Origin: Kappaphycus alvarezii
Taxonomy: Eukaryota > Rhodophyta > Florideophyceae > Gigartinales > Solieriaceae
Direction: 5' to 3'
DNA length: 64,000 nucleotides
Assembly (NCBI GenBank): GCA_002205965.3
Contig: NADL03000044.1
Span: 124,001-188,000 of the forward strand
Under the pieces are notes generated by a model. It worked only from the letters and a program-made list of their open reading frames with translations, searched no databases and was not told the origin of the DNA. Both the position numbers and the translations under genes were made by a program. Below are positions 10,930 to 22,384 of the stretch, piece after piece. Numbering within the stretch: position 1 is the stretch's first letter; each line of letters starts with the position of its first letter.

Positions 10930-11478
10930 AGTCAACAAGCAGGCGGCATTGGAAGAGACCATTAATGGGCCTTGTTGAAGGAGAATGGCCCTCACCCCAG
11001 AGTATTGGTCCTGGGCTCGGCTGGCGATCGATCGTGGCACCTCCTTGATCATGGAGAACGCATCGGGGTGGCACTCTATGAGTATGGGGATAGAAACCGA
11101 GACGAGCCTGTTCCTGCCAGATAATTCGGCTATAACCCCTGCTGTTTTTGTAGTTTTTCAGCGTGTGCTGCGTTCATGCTCGGGAGGGGGTTAAAGGTTC
11201 TCATCCTGAGGTGAGAAGGAGCCAGAGGGGTCACCAAAGTAACAATCAAAGTAATCGGTACAACCAGTTGCTCCCATTACCCTGATGTCCGGTCTGGTCT
11301 TGTGTTCCCTGTGCATACGGGTCTCGATGGCGGGATGCCTTGCTCCGAGGCTGAGATCGTTACCCTGTATAGAGAACTGGTCATCATCGGGGTCTATCCA
11401 TCGAGAGCCGTAAGTGCAGTGGATGAGGTGGTCGCCGTGGACGTCCAGGCTTTCTGGACACCCGACCCGTGGGCACAA
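10930..11478 (-). mobile_element. 5'-truncated LINE tail, NAACLLAG type, copy b
   Basis: The 5' part (11191-11478) gives CPRVGCPESLDVHGDHLIHC, an ARHPAIE segment, RPDIRVMG and a YFDCYFGDP segment. This is a zinc cluster followed by the RPD..D endonuclease core. The 3' part, in another frame, gives NPLPSMNAAHAEKLQKQQG and finally AILLQQGPLMVSSNAACL. The same order appears in the cleaner copy at 59.1-59.5 kb (YDVTFVNPLAP, NPLTSLNAAHADKL, GWHP, ILLQRHAALMVTSN). One or more frame changes lie near 11.2 kb and the copy is non-functional. It sits directly 3' of copy a in the same orientation. Confidence 0.75.
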
Positions 11479-11489
11479 GGTTCACGGTT

Positions 11490-11760
11490 CAAACTGTGGC
11501 CCCTTGAAAAAGGGGAAAACGATTGGGTGTTTTACTGTTGGAAGATATTTCCGACCTATCCCATGGTTTTCCAGACAACCGCAATCGACTCAAAAAGGGT
11601 ATACCTACAGCGTAATGGGGAAGGAACTACGCTTCCTAAAATGCTACCTTCAGACCAGCCATCAAGCAGGCCGCATTGGACATGACGGCTGCTGCAGCGT
11701 GAAAAAGTACCTGCGCTTTACCGAGAAGTGACCGATTTAACAACAGTATTAAAGGCTGCT
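11490..11760 (-). mobile_element. 5'-truncated LINE tail, NAACLLAG type, copy a
   Basis: On the minus strand HAAAAVMSNAACLMAGLKVA is followed, about 90 bp downstream, by the recurrent 3'-end motif (reverse complement of 11510-11556). Only about the last 40 residues of the protein are left and the upstream frame is eroded. It ends just where copy b begins, giving a head-to-tail pair. Confidence 0.7.
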
Positions 11761-11969
11761 GGGCGGGACAGTAGATCCATTCTTTGGCTCCGTGGAGATT
11801 CATTAAGGCCCGGGAGGCTTGTGTGTGGTAAGGTGTTGTGGGCGAACAGTTGTTCGATTCTTACCAGAACCCCTCTCGCAGCATATCAGCACCCTAGTTT
11901 TGATGGTATTGGATGGTGATTGATACAGGTCTTGGCATTGCGTTTCTCATATCGCAACTAAAGGAACCG
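11761..11969. other. No recognisable gene
   Basis: About 200 bp without a supported feature. It may contain a further-decayed 5' part of LINE copy a, but no motif could be read. Confidence 0.35.
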
Positions 11970-12041
11970 TAGTTAATTTATGAATACCCTCCGCACGCTT
12001 CTGTGCGACATTGTACAACCCATGAAGATTTACCACACACA
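11970..12041 (+). repeat. Dispersed 72-bp repeat, copy 2
   Basis: Matches 5931-6003 (TAGTTAATTTATGAATACCC here). Both copies start with the same TAG and stop matching at a CA-rich run. No coding match lies upstream here, so this copy would be a very short LINE-type 3' end if that interpretation is right. Confidence 0.75.
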
Positions 12042-14276
12042 CACCAAAGGACGGTCCGTAAAGTAACGAACAACTAACTACAAATTCAGTTTTCAACGAG
12101 ACTTGCACAGGTTGAATGAAGCAGGAGGCTCCATTCACCTTGCACACCCAAACCTTTTCCCTTGCAGAAGGTGTAGCCACCTACCGTAGGATTTTAAAAG
12201 AGCTCCGCGGGTCTGTCTATCAGCGTCAGAAGTCCACAGTGTTGTTTGAAGAATCTTCAACCCCTTCTCCCGACAGTGGCCCTATGTCATTTCACTATGT
12301 CCTTCGACACTATTTGTCACACGGATTCCGGCACTGTGTTGGTCGCACCACACGCAATTATCAAACGTCAATCTGCAGTTTTATTCAGTTGTGAAGGGGG
12401 TTCGCGTTCCAAAACAGATGAATAGGCTAGCATTCACACATGCGGTGATTGGTAACTTTCGGCATGAGGCGGCACGGGGGTGAAAACGCCACAAGCGAAG
12501 CTAGAAAAGATTGGACAAGTCTTTGCAGATTGTGCAATTTCGCCGTTCGAAAAGGTCGCGGTGGTCTGGGTGCTACACTCTGGCCCATGTTGTTAGTGAC
12601 AACTCGCGATCACTGAGAGGGGGCTCCGACAGTGTACAAGGCGAGAGGCACGAAATGCCGTTGCATGTGAAGAGGCGAATCAATATCAGTTGGGGGGAAA
12701 AGTTTTGGTTGGTTTACTAAGAGTGGAACATAGGGTGAAATTCCCATTAACCTGTGCAGTATGGCGGCGGCATCATTAGTTGGGAGCCCGAGAGTGCCGC
12801 GCAGCGAGCGCCGAAATATGTGGAGCTTGTTTGTGCGCGCGAGGACGAAAACATACAGAGAGCGTAGAGGTAGCACTGCAGATGAAGGCGGAACTACAAG
12901 GGAAGCGGAATTTACAGGCGTGAGCAGATGCAGGAGCCAGGGGGGCACTTCAGAGTGAGCGAGGGTGCTGGAAAAAGATGTTGCGCGACGATAACTGGTG
13001 ACAGGCAACAGAAGAGGATCTTTATTTGAGATACCGTATGAAGAACTTTACGGCATCAGTATAACGGTTGTCCGTTGCAGGATCCGACGATATTGCTAGA
13101 TAAGATGGAATTATACCAAAGACCTCTCAGCTTGCACGTACATATTGCAACGAGGTACGAAATTATCTACGAGAGTGACGCAAATTTCCTACAATCTTGT
13201 ATGTGGAAGTAGATGGCTATATTTATTATCCTGTACTGTACAAGAGTAAACGGAGCACACACGCGTTGATAACATTGATAACAAAGCTGGGGGTAATCGG
13301 TATCTCTCCTAGCAGCAGCATCATTATTGAGTTATGTTATCCATGTCATCGTGATATACTGTAGATAGTAAGCTAATACAGTACGTACAGTGCTTGTCAC
13401 CTACAAAACTCCCACGGTTTCCAGCCCTGTAAATCTTGCATAAAGGCACTCCCTATTTCCTGTTCTTGTAAGGAAGAAGTCAGTCAAGTATCAAATTCAA
13501 ATCGGGATTTTATCTTCACACTCTGCTGTTCACAGCAATACACTCCCCAATAGAGTCTAAATGTGTCGTAAAAAGAATCTGGTTCCAAATGCTAAGGGCC
13601 ACAACATGATCCCTTTGATACTTTGGTAACAACTGAGCGCTGCCAAGCCTCATGGTAATGAATGATTGTAGAACATTAGTTTATGGCAAACCTATTCCTG
13701 TTTCTTCGGATTTCATGCAGGCAAGCTCTAAGGGAAACGTGGAGTTAGTATACAGTACTGTACTGCGATGGCCGTAGGTAGACCAGCTCTAGGATTTCAC
13801 AAGAACTCGCTTGTCGATAGGATATCGTATCATTACTGTCATGGCTTTATACACTGTATTCCATTTGCTTTCTGTAATCGTCTCCCTCCGCCTACGTTCC
13901 TTCTTTCCTGTGCTTCCCTGCGCTTCTCTCTGGATAGTCATCTGTATACAATACATCATCACCTAATAGTTTTTCGACCTTGTGAACTTGTAGCTACAGC
14001 TACGTAGCAAACGGATTAAGGTTCGTGACAGCAGCCCCTGGCGGTCTTTACTTGCACAAAACCACTATAAATAAATGGAGAAATGACGGATACCGCCACG
14101 CTGAATCGAGGCTCTCTATCTTCTTCCCATTTGAAAAGGCCATCCTTAACTCGTCGTAGTACGCCCGTCTGCGTTTTAACCATCGCAGTCGAAGCTGTCG
14201 CCGTCACCTAGAAGCAATTGAAACAAGGAGAAAGTTACTACCCATTTCTCGTTTCACCCAGTATAGCCTCGCAGTC
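12042..14276. other. Gene-poor stretch with unassigned ORFs
   Basis: The longest open frame is minus strand 12610-13008 (132 residues, Leu/Pro/Ser-rich, no domain). The plus strand has overlapping frames of similar length, so coding status is unclear. A TTGCAGGATCCGAC word at about 13076 recurs near the 3' end of the LINE at 60.1 kb (TGCAGGATCCGAC, about 60110) and could be another very short LINE end. GTACAGTACTGTAC-type words occur at about 13230, 13380 and 13750. No gene is supported. Confidence 0.45.
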
Positions 14277-15598
14277 ATGCAATACTCCGCTCATCTCATC
14301 ATCTTTATTCTCCTCCTCTGGAAAACTAACGCTCAGAAGTGGGCTTACTTCGAGAGCTTTAACGGAAAACCTAACTTCCCATCTCAGGCTCTTCTCCCAT
14401 CACAAACTCACGACTTTGTTGTCACCCACCGTACTCATCCTGCCTACCACTTTACAAATGAGTTTCCCCTATACTTTGGCGACTACGACAATCAATGTCG
14501 CGGTCCTGACCCGTATGTACCTCTCCGCGATCGCCAACATAGTATCCGCACAACCCAAGTGGGTCGTGGTTATGATCCAGATAAGGCATTCTACATTTGC
14601 AATGGCCAATTGATGTCCGCTATGGGACAAGTCAGTCCCTATTCTGTCGCCACTTTTTTCCCCAAACAAGAGTGGGATTTCTCCAATGGAGGGTCCTGGA
14701 GTTTGAAGTGACTAACGGCGCTTTGCGTCCGCGCAATTGGATCGAAATAATGATATCTCCCCGCAACGTGACATCCGTAGCAGCCAGTCCATTCTGGGTC
14801 CTTAATGAAGAAAAATACCCTCATGAGCGGATGGTTTTCCAGTTTGTAGGCGGCTTTCGGATGATGCAAGTGGGGGCAGGGGCCCAAGAACCTGAAGGGA
14901 GGCTTGCGCGTTTCGATGAGAATGAAGGGCCGTGTACCGTGGAGGTTGCGGTATCCTGATGATCCGACCATGCGGGACCGAAGTTTGCGTACCAGGCACC
15001 GAGTTGAGATATCAAGTGACCTCAGGCGGGTGATATGGTCTACTCAAATCACAAAGAACCGTTGGGATACAATTCAAATGAGACTGAAGGATCCCATGCC
15101 GTTCACGAGGGATGGTGCTGTTTACGACACATAGCTACCTTACAGATGACCGGTTCAAATTTGCTGACTTTACAGATCACTGGGACAATCTTCGGTTTTC
15201 CGGACCCGCAGTTGGAAAGTACATTAATTATGAGGCCGAGGATGTCATCTATATGCAACGCAATGGAGATAGTTTTGTCGGAAATAACCAAACAAATACC
15301 ATACGCGTCGATCGGGTTGGGCGCAACCCTGTTTTGTTTGGACAGTGCATCAGCCTGTGAAAGGGAGGTATTACTGTCGATTAATGGGGCTCCAAACATC
15401 GAAGTAAGGCCGTACACATACACAGACGACTGTGCAGCTTATGGATGGAAGTCTTTTCAGCTTACCGTTAATCCAAGATTGCTCAGGAAGGGTATAAATG
15501 AATTTCGGTGGTCTATAGGAAGGCGAACCTGTGTTGGCAAGCAGCAACAATGGATCGGGTACTCTATCAAGTCTTTAGAGCTTCAGTTTGATATATGA
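14277..15598 (+). pseudogene. Secreted beta-sandwich-like protein, copy 1 (interrupted)
   Basis: The first open segment starts MQYSAHLIIFILLLWKTNAQ, a clear signal peptide, and continues with WAYFESFNGKP, NQCRGPDP, FYICNGQLMSAMGQ and FPKQEWDFSNGG. Later segments in other frames give RPRNWIEIMISPRNVTS, DHWDNLRFSGPAVGKY and MQRNGDSFVGNN. The C-terminus is PYTYTDDCAAYGWKSF, GINEFRWSIGRR and QWIGYSIKSLELQFD. The total span would suit about 440 residues. The middle (an LMSA..FPKQEWDF..G.L.FEV..RNWFEI pattern) resembles secreted concanavalin A-like proteins, and the C-terminus looks like a carbohydrate-binding jelly roll. Both are impressions of fold, not identifications. At least four frame changes (near 14.70, 14.93, 15.11 and 15.35 kb) interrupt it. 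A closely similar copy lies at 31.6-32.9 kb. I do not recognise the family, and assembly indels cannot be excluded. Confidence 0.7.
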
Positions 15599-15699
15599 GA
15601 CGGCTACCCACAGTAACTTTTTCAGGGCTTTTATGGCTGCCCGGTGGTCATGTAATGATCGAAGGCAACACGACCGAATCATCAGACGTCATTTGATTC

Positions 15700-16020
15700 G
15701 GACATTTTTGCAGACCAATATTCAGACATTGCTCAATATCCCGACGCGTGGGCAGTCATAACCGAAGTTGCAAGAAGCGTGGCAGTCTGGGCTGTGGAAT
15801 CGTACGGGAAAAGATCGTGGTGTGCTCCTGCCTAGGCGCGATGCGCCGCTGCTATGTCAAATGCAGCTTGTCTTCCAGATAACCTCGCGTCAGCCGTCTA
15901 CGAATTTAAGACCTTTCTCATATTGCTCAATTACTTCCCCGTGCCTTTTAGTGCACTTAAAATCACAGCCAGCGCTATTTCTCAATCATTAAAACACCCC
16001 AAATTTTCCCACTGTCGAAG
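15700..16020 (+). mobile_element. 5'-truncated LINE tail, NAACLLAG type, copy c
   Basis: Plus-strand frames read PDAWAVITEVARSVAVWAVE, SYGKRSW and ARCAAAMSNAACL, matching the GWHPxAxxxITEVARAVA, YSKVRAILLQRHAA and NAACLLAG segments of the other copies. The recurrent 3'-end motif follows at 15976-16010 (CATTAAAACACCCCAAATTT). Frame changes make it dead. It lies only about 100 bp downstream of the secreted-protein copy 1, in the same orientation. Confidence 0.7.
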
Positions 16021-16601
16021 TATGAACGTCACTGATTCCTCGTTCTCAGCTCGCTATTGGCACAACGGACTGCGATTGCTATCAATCGCCACGAGGTGCA
16101 TCGCGATGTTTCTTAATATTGTACTCCTCACATGCTTTCGAATAGTCCAATAAAATCTCTCTTCTAGCTCGAAGTATGGCGAATTTGAGGTCACAAAAAA
16201 TACGCAAGGAGTAATCAATTTTTTAAAGGTACTTGCACATGAACGTGGGAAGCTGTTGCAACGGTCTTGGATCTGATTGGCCAGATGGTAGGATGTTTTC
16301 TCAAAGGAGCCAATGAAAGGCGTTTGCGGTTTAGGAAGTCGATTTCTCGAAGTGGCATTGGAACTTGATGCTACCATCTGCAAAAAGATGTTCCGAAAAA
16401 TGGATCGAATATGACTGGTTCATTGCAGGATTCAGCACAGTATGAATTGCACCAGTACATTCCGCCTGCGGTACCCCTATTCACGCTGAGGAAATTTGCG
16501 GAGGGGGGAAAATGTTGGGTGATTTAATATTTGAAAGATATGGTCGATAAAATTTGCGGAGTGATTCAGCCGGTTAAAATTTGAGCTCATCGCATGGTAC
16601 T
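16021..16601. other. Spacer with a solo 3'-end motif
   Basis: No gene. A copy of the recurrent motif in minus orientation lies at 16501-16547 (AAATGTTGGGTGATTTAAT in plus order) without a readable LINE tail beside it. A 10-bp inverted repeat (CAGATGGTAG at 16282, CTACCATCTG at 16372) encloses about 80 bp. The GTACT at 16597-16601 is the left target duplication of the LTR element. Confidence 0.5.
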
Positions 16602-17247
16602 TGATAGGGGTAAATCGTCGGGAGAAGAGATATTCAGAATCAACCACCCCAAGAAGGAGGTGTTGCAAGCGACAAAAGTGCTACCGTGGTATAGTTGAAC
16701 GAACGAAAAGGAGTGTATAGGGACGACAGTTGAATGGGCTACAAGCAAGTATGGAAGGGGCAGGGTCTACCACCTATGCTTAGTGACTAGGGTAAAATAA
16801 ATGCTTCTTGGTCTGAAGTTGACTCTCAACTTCCTAACTATTTGGGACTGAGCTTGAAGCTGTCTGCCAACTTCCTTTATGCTTTGTGTTTGGCTTAACT
16901 TGTTGAGCGCCCCGCTCGGGTATGCTGGCTCCCAAGTAGTCCTACCATTTCATGCAAACAGCCCCTTATATAGAGTTTTCAACCCTCACATTCTGTAGCA
17001 CCTATACAGTACCTATGTGCCAAATCTGCACCGCCACAGTACAGTGCAAAGCATCCCTCTAAAATATTTAAAAATATAATTGTAAGTACAGTGCCAACTC
17101 AGCCAGCGCAGCATGCCAACTCAGCCAGCACAGCATGCAACTCGGCCAGCGCAGCATGCCAACTGAGCCAGCGCAGCCAGCTCAGCCAGCGCAGCCAGCT
17201 CAGCCAGCGCAGCATGCCAAGGAATATCTACAATTTTCATTATATCA
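16602..17247 (-). repeat. 3' LTR of the Ty3/gypsy element
   Basis: 646 bp, paired with 21746-22384. It contains an internal minisatellite (about 17093-17217) and a CCCCTTATATAGAG stretch at about 16963 that could be a TATA-type or processing signal on either strand. Confidence 0.95.
17093..17217. repeat. Minisatellite inside the LTR
   Basis: Six imperfect units of about 18-22 bp built on CAACTCAGCCAGCGCAGCATG, some shortened to GCTCAGCCAGCGCAGCCA. The other LTR carries the same array at about 22228-22354 in the same unit order, so it predates the insertion and belongs to the element. Confidence 0.9.
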
Positions 17248-17279
17248 CGCCCCTCGCTGAAGACGAACGTCCCGACTGT

Positions 17280-17890
17280 CATCATTCTTCTTCTGTTTCT
17301 GTTAATGTAAGTTGCCTTATTGTTAAAACATGAGGCCTTTCAAACGAATAGGGATGCAGTTGATTACCTATAAAATATTCCAAAAAGTAGGTGCGCGTTT
17401 GATAGTTTCCAATCATCTTTTTGGCTTTCCCGTTTGACATAAGAGCGTAGTCGAGATCTGTCTTGAGCTGAATCCTTTCTCTTCCAAGAAACGAAGCAGT
17501 GAAGTTGCAGTAAAACAAAGGGCGTTATCCGAGATGATCCTTTTTGGAAGACCAAACGGTTCAATTATTTCTTTTTCGATGAATCTCAGTACCACCTCAG
17601 CATTTGCCTCCTCAACTGCAACTGCTATTGGCCATCCAGTAAGATGTTCCACCCCTATAAGGAGATATTTGTTTCCGGAAGAGTTTCCTTGAACGGGCCC
17701 GCAAAGTCAATTGAGAAGGTTTCAAAGAGACCGGAAACTGGAAAACTTAGAGTTGTCTTATACTTCCGTATTGGAGTGAATTTTTGGCAGTTGTCGCAGC
17801 TTTTCACGAAATTATAGACGTCCTTATGGATACCGGGCCACCAGAATCTCTCAGTTACGAATTTTTTGGTTGTTCGAGATCCCAATGCCC
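17280..17890 (-). pseudogene. Integrase region of the Ty3/gypsy element
   Basis: Fossil integrase. RFWWPGIHKDVYNFVKSCDN with CQKF forms the zinc-binding part, FSIDFAGP carries the first catalytic Asp and RIISDNALCF the second. It is the last domain before the 3' LTR, as expected for Ty3/gypsy. Confidence 0.9.
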
Positions 17891-18069
17891 TAGCTCATCA
17901 TGGAAAGTCCTCAAGATCTTCATTCTTTCTTTCAAAGGGGCCACTAGTCGGGGACCGGCTTTAGTGTGCGGAAGAGTTTCCCATTCCACAATGTAAAAGC
18001 CTTTTGATTCCTGCGTACCCAATTTCTGTGTTCAGATCAACCTTTCTCATTTCTAGTCCATCAAGGAAT

Positions 18070-19480
18070 TTAATAGTCCGTGAATATTAGCTTCGTACTC
18101 GTTATCGTTCGGCACTTGCAACTCGGCAACTCCGACGATGTCTCCGAAGCTTTTTCATTTGGAATCAGTGGATCCCTCAAGCGGGATAGGTAATCGGCAG
18201 GCTGATTATTGCGTCCGGGTCTATACACAATTTCAAACCGATATTCTGCGAAAATGTCGAGCCATCGGGCCAAGCGGTGATGTACATCTTCTTTTGGAAT
18301 GCTGTCTTAAGTGCCTGGTGATCAGTTATCAAGACAAATTTCTCGAGTGATAAAAGGTATACGCGAAACTTTTTCAGCGCGAAGACGACAGCTAGCGCTT
18401 CTTTCTCGCAGACTGAGTATCTCTTTTCCGCATCATTCAGAGTTCGACTTGCGAATTGAACAGGGTGTAGTCTTCCGTTTTCATCTTTTTGGGACAAAAC
18501 GGCACCCAAAGACCGTTCTGAGGCATCTGTCTCCACAACGAATGGTCTCTTGAAATCTGGGTACATGAGACTGGGGGACACATAGCTTATCTTTAAGCTC
18601 CTCAAATGCAGTTTCATTTCCTTGTTCCAGTAAAATTTTCCGTTCTTCGTAGTGCTGGCATGTAACGGTGCTGCAGTCTTGGCGAAATCTTTGATAAATC
18701 TTCTGTAATATGAGGCCAGTCCTAAGAAGCTTCGACCTCCGTCTTTGAAGCGGGCCTTGGTGCCAACTTGATTTTTTTCGTTTTCTCTGGATCCACTTAA
18801 TTCCCTCTTGATCGACGATATGACCGAGTAATTGGATAGAAGTTTTCGCAAAGAAGCATTTGCTCAACTTAATTTTCAGCTGTACGCATATCTCTCCACA
18901 CTGTCTTGACATGCGATATGTGCTGATCCAAGGTTTTGAGAATATGACGACATCATCGATATAACTCTTGCAATGGAAGTCCTTTCAAAACCTCGTTCAT
19001 CATTCTTTGGAATGTAGCTGGGCATTCATGAGACCAAAAGGCATCACTTCGAACCTGAATGTACCGGCTTTGCTGGTAAAGTTGTTTTCCTTACATTTTT
19101 CATCCAATGGAATCTGCCAATAACCAGTGTAAAGATCAATTGAGGTGAAGTATCTCCCGTCCTTCAAGTCCTCGAGGATTCCTCCATGTTCGGAATCGGA
19201 AATCGATCGGGTATCATTCTCTGGTTCAGTTGTCGGTAATCGACGCAAAAACGCAGCTTTCCATCCTTCTTTGGTGCGACCACAACTGGAAATGACCATG
19301 GGGATGAAACTGGCGAATAATATCATTTTCCAGCATACTTGTAACATTCTCTGAGATAAATTGGTCATATTTTGGCGGTTGACGTCTAGGCTGTGGTAAA
19401 TTGGTTGAGTATCGGTAAGTTCAAATGAGTGAGTGACCGGTACACTTGCTTGTCTTAAATCTGAACGCTCCATGCAATTA
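18070..19480 (-). pseudogene. Reverse transcriptase and RNase H region of the Ty3/gypsy element
   Basis: Fossil. Reverse transcriptase marks are YFTSIDLYTGYWQIPLDE, FRFEVMPFGLMNA and a YIDDVVIFS box near 18.94 kb. RNase H marks are PFVVETDASERSLGAVLSQ and LITDHQALK, followed by the connection segment FEIVYRPGRNNQPADYLSR. All are typical of Ty3/gypsy. Confidence 0.95.
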
Positions 19481-19799
19481 CTTCGGAAGATGTTAACATG
19501 TCGGATATTTTCAGTGAGGCGGGGCGGGAAGGTGCTGCACTTTTCCTTGGATTTCTGCCATTTGGCGCCCTTTTTCTTCTTGATCTCAACCTCAATATTT
19601 TGAAGGACCTTTCCGGCGTGCTCACATCTTCAGATATGGAATTCGATATTCTTTTTCTTGCAAAGTAATCTTCTTTCATGCTCCGAATTCCGTCCTTTGA
19701 TTCGATATTATCGCAAAAAGAAACACATTCAGGTCAAACTACCTAGAATTCCAGTCTTCATCTGTTTCAAACCCAGAATCATAATCGTCCCATGCCATG

Positions 19800-20150
19800 T
19801 TCATATCCCCGAGCGTACCCTTTCCACTTCCGAAAGTGTTAGTTGGTTCGAATCTTCGCTGTCATAGCTAGAAGTGAAATCTTCACTGTCCGTTTCTTTA
19901 AATCTAGGATGTGTGCTTTTGTCGAAATCCAGGGGCATCTTCACGGTTCTGCCGTCAACATTAACTGAAACGATTTGGTTGCCCAAGTCAATGCAGGTCC
20001 CTAGTCTTTCCATGGTAGGGCAGCCAATGATTGCATCGAAAGGGAGATCAGGCATGACAAGAAAGTCTACATCAACTTTAGAGTCCCCAAAGAACACGGA
20101 AACCTTGTCAACAGTGCCCATGCATTTTGAGACGGTTCCATCCGCCACAG
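19800..20150 (-). pseudogene. Protease region of the Ty3/gypsy element
   Basis: Fossil retropepsin-type protease, judged from VDVDFLVMPDLPFDAIIGCP and its place between Gag and reverse transcriptase. Confidence 0.75.
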
Positions 20151-20479
20151 TTATTTCGAGTAGTTGGAATAATTTCGAGACCTAGATCTGTCACCAAAGT
20201 TTCTGAAATAAGGTTTGGAACAGCCCCGAATCGAAAGAGCTTGGGTTTTCATTCCCAATACTTTGACTGGTACCAGCTTAAGACGTCTTGGTGCTGTCGA
20301 GGCCGATTGAAGAAACAGTTTCTTACCCTTAGCGGACTTATTAGACCTGATAATTTTTTTGAGTTCTTTTCTCGCATCCTCTGCGTCGCCCCTCAAAAGT
20401 TGACCAAACGTTATCCCAGTTGGGGCCGATGCAAGCTCAGCCACCAAATTGTACTTCTTCACATATCTAGTACGTCCTT

Positions 20480-21740
20480 AGGATACTCTTAACTTTCTTA
20501 CTCTTTTTCGTCTTCTTGGCCGGAGTGACTCCACTCCTGGAACAACTTGATCAGACCTCTTGGTTCGAGGAGGTACAGGTGCTGGGATATGCTCCAGCAT
20601 TCCATAATCTAGCCTAGGTTTCTTCGATAAAATGTTCCCTTCCCCATCCCTTTTTGTCACATTGACTTGACTGATTTCTTCAGCGATGGATACGTTACCG
20701 GCATCCGTCAACCTTTGATCCTTCTGTTTTGTAAGATTTTCACTCTGGTCCTGACTCACTCCTTGCGTCCGATAAATTTGCTCTTCTGTTGTCTTTAGAC
20801 CAGCAGTTACTTTCATGATGCCCATATCGACCGCACTTTCCACAACGAGTGTTTCTATGTGGATTATCAGGACACCTATTTGCAAAGTGTCCAGGCTTGT
20901 GACAGTAAGAACAGACTTCTGCGGCCTTGGGGCCCCAGACTGGTTCTTCTTAATGGTAAGAGTAAGGCTTTCCAACTGCGAGGTTATCATGTCAAGTCGA
21001 TTATCGAATCGGGTTTCCAACCTTTCTTCCAAGTTTTTGACATCGCTCCTGACAGATTCCAATGCTGCTGCGCTAGTCCGGCCTTTGATAATTCTTTTCA
21101 GGATGTACGAAGGCATAGATGTACGGGTTTCCCTCGGTACCTCACTCAGTGACTGAAACGTCTCCGAATTTTTGACAAATTCTACTATGGTACCCTTCAG
21201 TTCATTAAAAGTGTGAGGGCCCTTGATGAGGAGGAAATCGGAGAGCCGCTTATCCCCCATCGCCGCCTTACGCAGCATTCCGTACTTGGCTTGGGCGTTG
21301 AACCCAGCCTTTTCATAAGATCACACAAGTATACCAATGAGCTTAACAAATCGTCGAAGTTGAGCCGGGCCTCTATGGCGGTACGAATCATCTCATCTGG
21401 TTCTACCTCCTTAGCATATCTTTCACAAGCCACTCACATACCTCACCGAAGTTACGCCCATTCCCGTTAAGAGACCACCCGTTGATAAACTTGGCTTATA
21501 TTTGTGCTTTGCGTCACCATGAAGATAGGCGAAGATACTTCGGCCTTCTCTTCATCGCTCTTCTCACGCATCACAACGTTGACATATGTATAGAGAAACT
21601 CCTCAACGTCTTCATTCTTGCCCCTGTGAACGTTATACGAGCAGCGTTGAGATCCATGATTACAGAAAAGAAATCCCCTCGAATGTTCCCTAAGACTGCT
21701 CAACTCGAATACCTCGGGTGCAACCCCCTCCACAAGAGTA
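20480..21740 (-). pseudogene. Gag region of the Ty3/gypsy element
   Basis: Fossil Gag: a long open minus-strand frame with a charged helical stretch (SVRSDVKNLEERLETRF) and, at about 20.8-20.9 kb, a Cys/His-rich stretch of zinc-knuckle type. A basic tail (RPRRRKRVRKLRVS) follows. Position next to the 5' LTR supports the call. Confidence 0.75.
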
Positions 21741-21745
21741 CCAAA

Positions 21746-22384
21746 TGATAGGGGTAAATCGTCGGGAAAGAGATATTCAGAACAACCACCCAAGAAGGAG
21801 GTGTTGCAAGCGACAAAAGTGCTACCGTGGTATAGTTGAACGAACGAAAAGGAGTGTATAGGAAGACAGTTGAGAGGGCTACAAGCAAGATGGAAGGGCA
21901 GGGTCTACCACCTATGCTTAGTGACTAGGGTAAAAAAATGTTCTTGGGTCTGAAGTTGACTCTCAACTTCCTACTATCGGGACTGAGCTTGAAGTTGTCT
22001 GCCAACTTCCTTTATGCTTTGTGTTTGACTTAACTTGTTGAGCGCCCCGCTCGGGTATGCTGGCTCCCAAGTAGTCCTACCATTTCATGCAAACAGCCCC
22101 TTATATAGAGTTTTCAACCCTCACATTCTGTAGCACCTATACAGTACCTATGTGCCAAATCTGCACCGCCACAGTACAGTGCAAAGCATCCCTCTAAAAA
22201 TAATTAAAAATATAATTGTAAGTACAGTGCCAACTCAGCCAGCGCAGCATGCCAACTCAGCCAGCACAGCATGCCAACTCGGCCAGCGCAGCATGCCAAC
22301 TGAGCCAGCGCAGCCAGCTCAGCCAGCGCAGCCAGCTCAGCCAGCGCAGCATGCCAAGGAATATCTACAATTTTCATTATATCA
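21746..22384 (-). repeat. 5' LTR of the Ty3/gypsy element
   Basis: 639 bp, paired with 16602-17247. The element's own transcription would start here and run toward lower coordinates. Confidence 0.95.

Larger units (their letters stand above)
16602..22384 (-). mobile_element. Ty3/gypsy LTR retrotransposon, broken
   Basis: Complete in outline: two LTRs (16602-17247 and 21746-22384), each bounded by TGAT and ATCA, flanked by a perfect 5-bp target duplication GTACT (16597-16601 and 22385-22389). The internal part reads on the minus strand in the order Gag with a zinc-knuckle cluster, aspartic protease, reverse transcriptase, RNase H, integrase, the Ty3/gypsy order. A purine-rich GCGAGGGGCG precedes the 3' LTR, and TGGTACTCTTGTGGAG follows the 5' LTR as the likely primer-binding site (tRNA not identified). 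LTRs are nearly identical, differing mostly by small indels, so the insertion is young in evolutionary terms. The coding part is broken, with several interruptions. No envelope gene or chromodomain was seen. Confidence 0.95.

Noticed and set aside
12610-13008. 132-residue minus-strand ORF
   Set aside because: No domain, Pro/Leu/Ser-rich, and the opposite strand is open too; not enough to call a gene.
17093-17217. Regularly spaced repeats resembling a CRISPR array
   Set aside because: Units are contiguous and imperfect with no unique spacers, lie within an LTR and are duplicated in the other LTR; it is a minisatellite.
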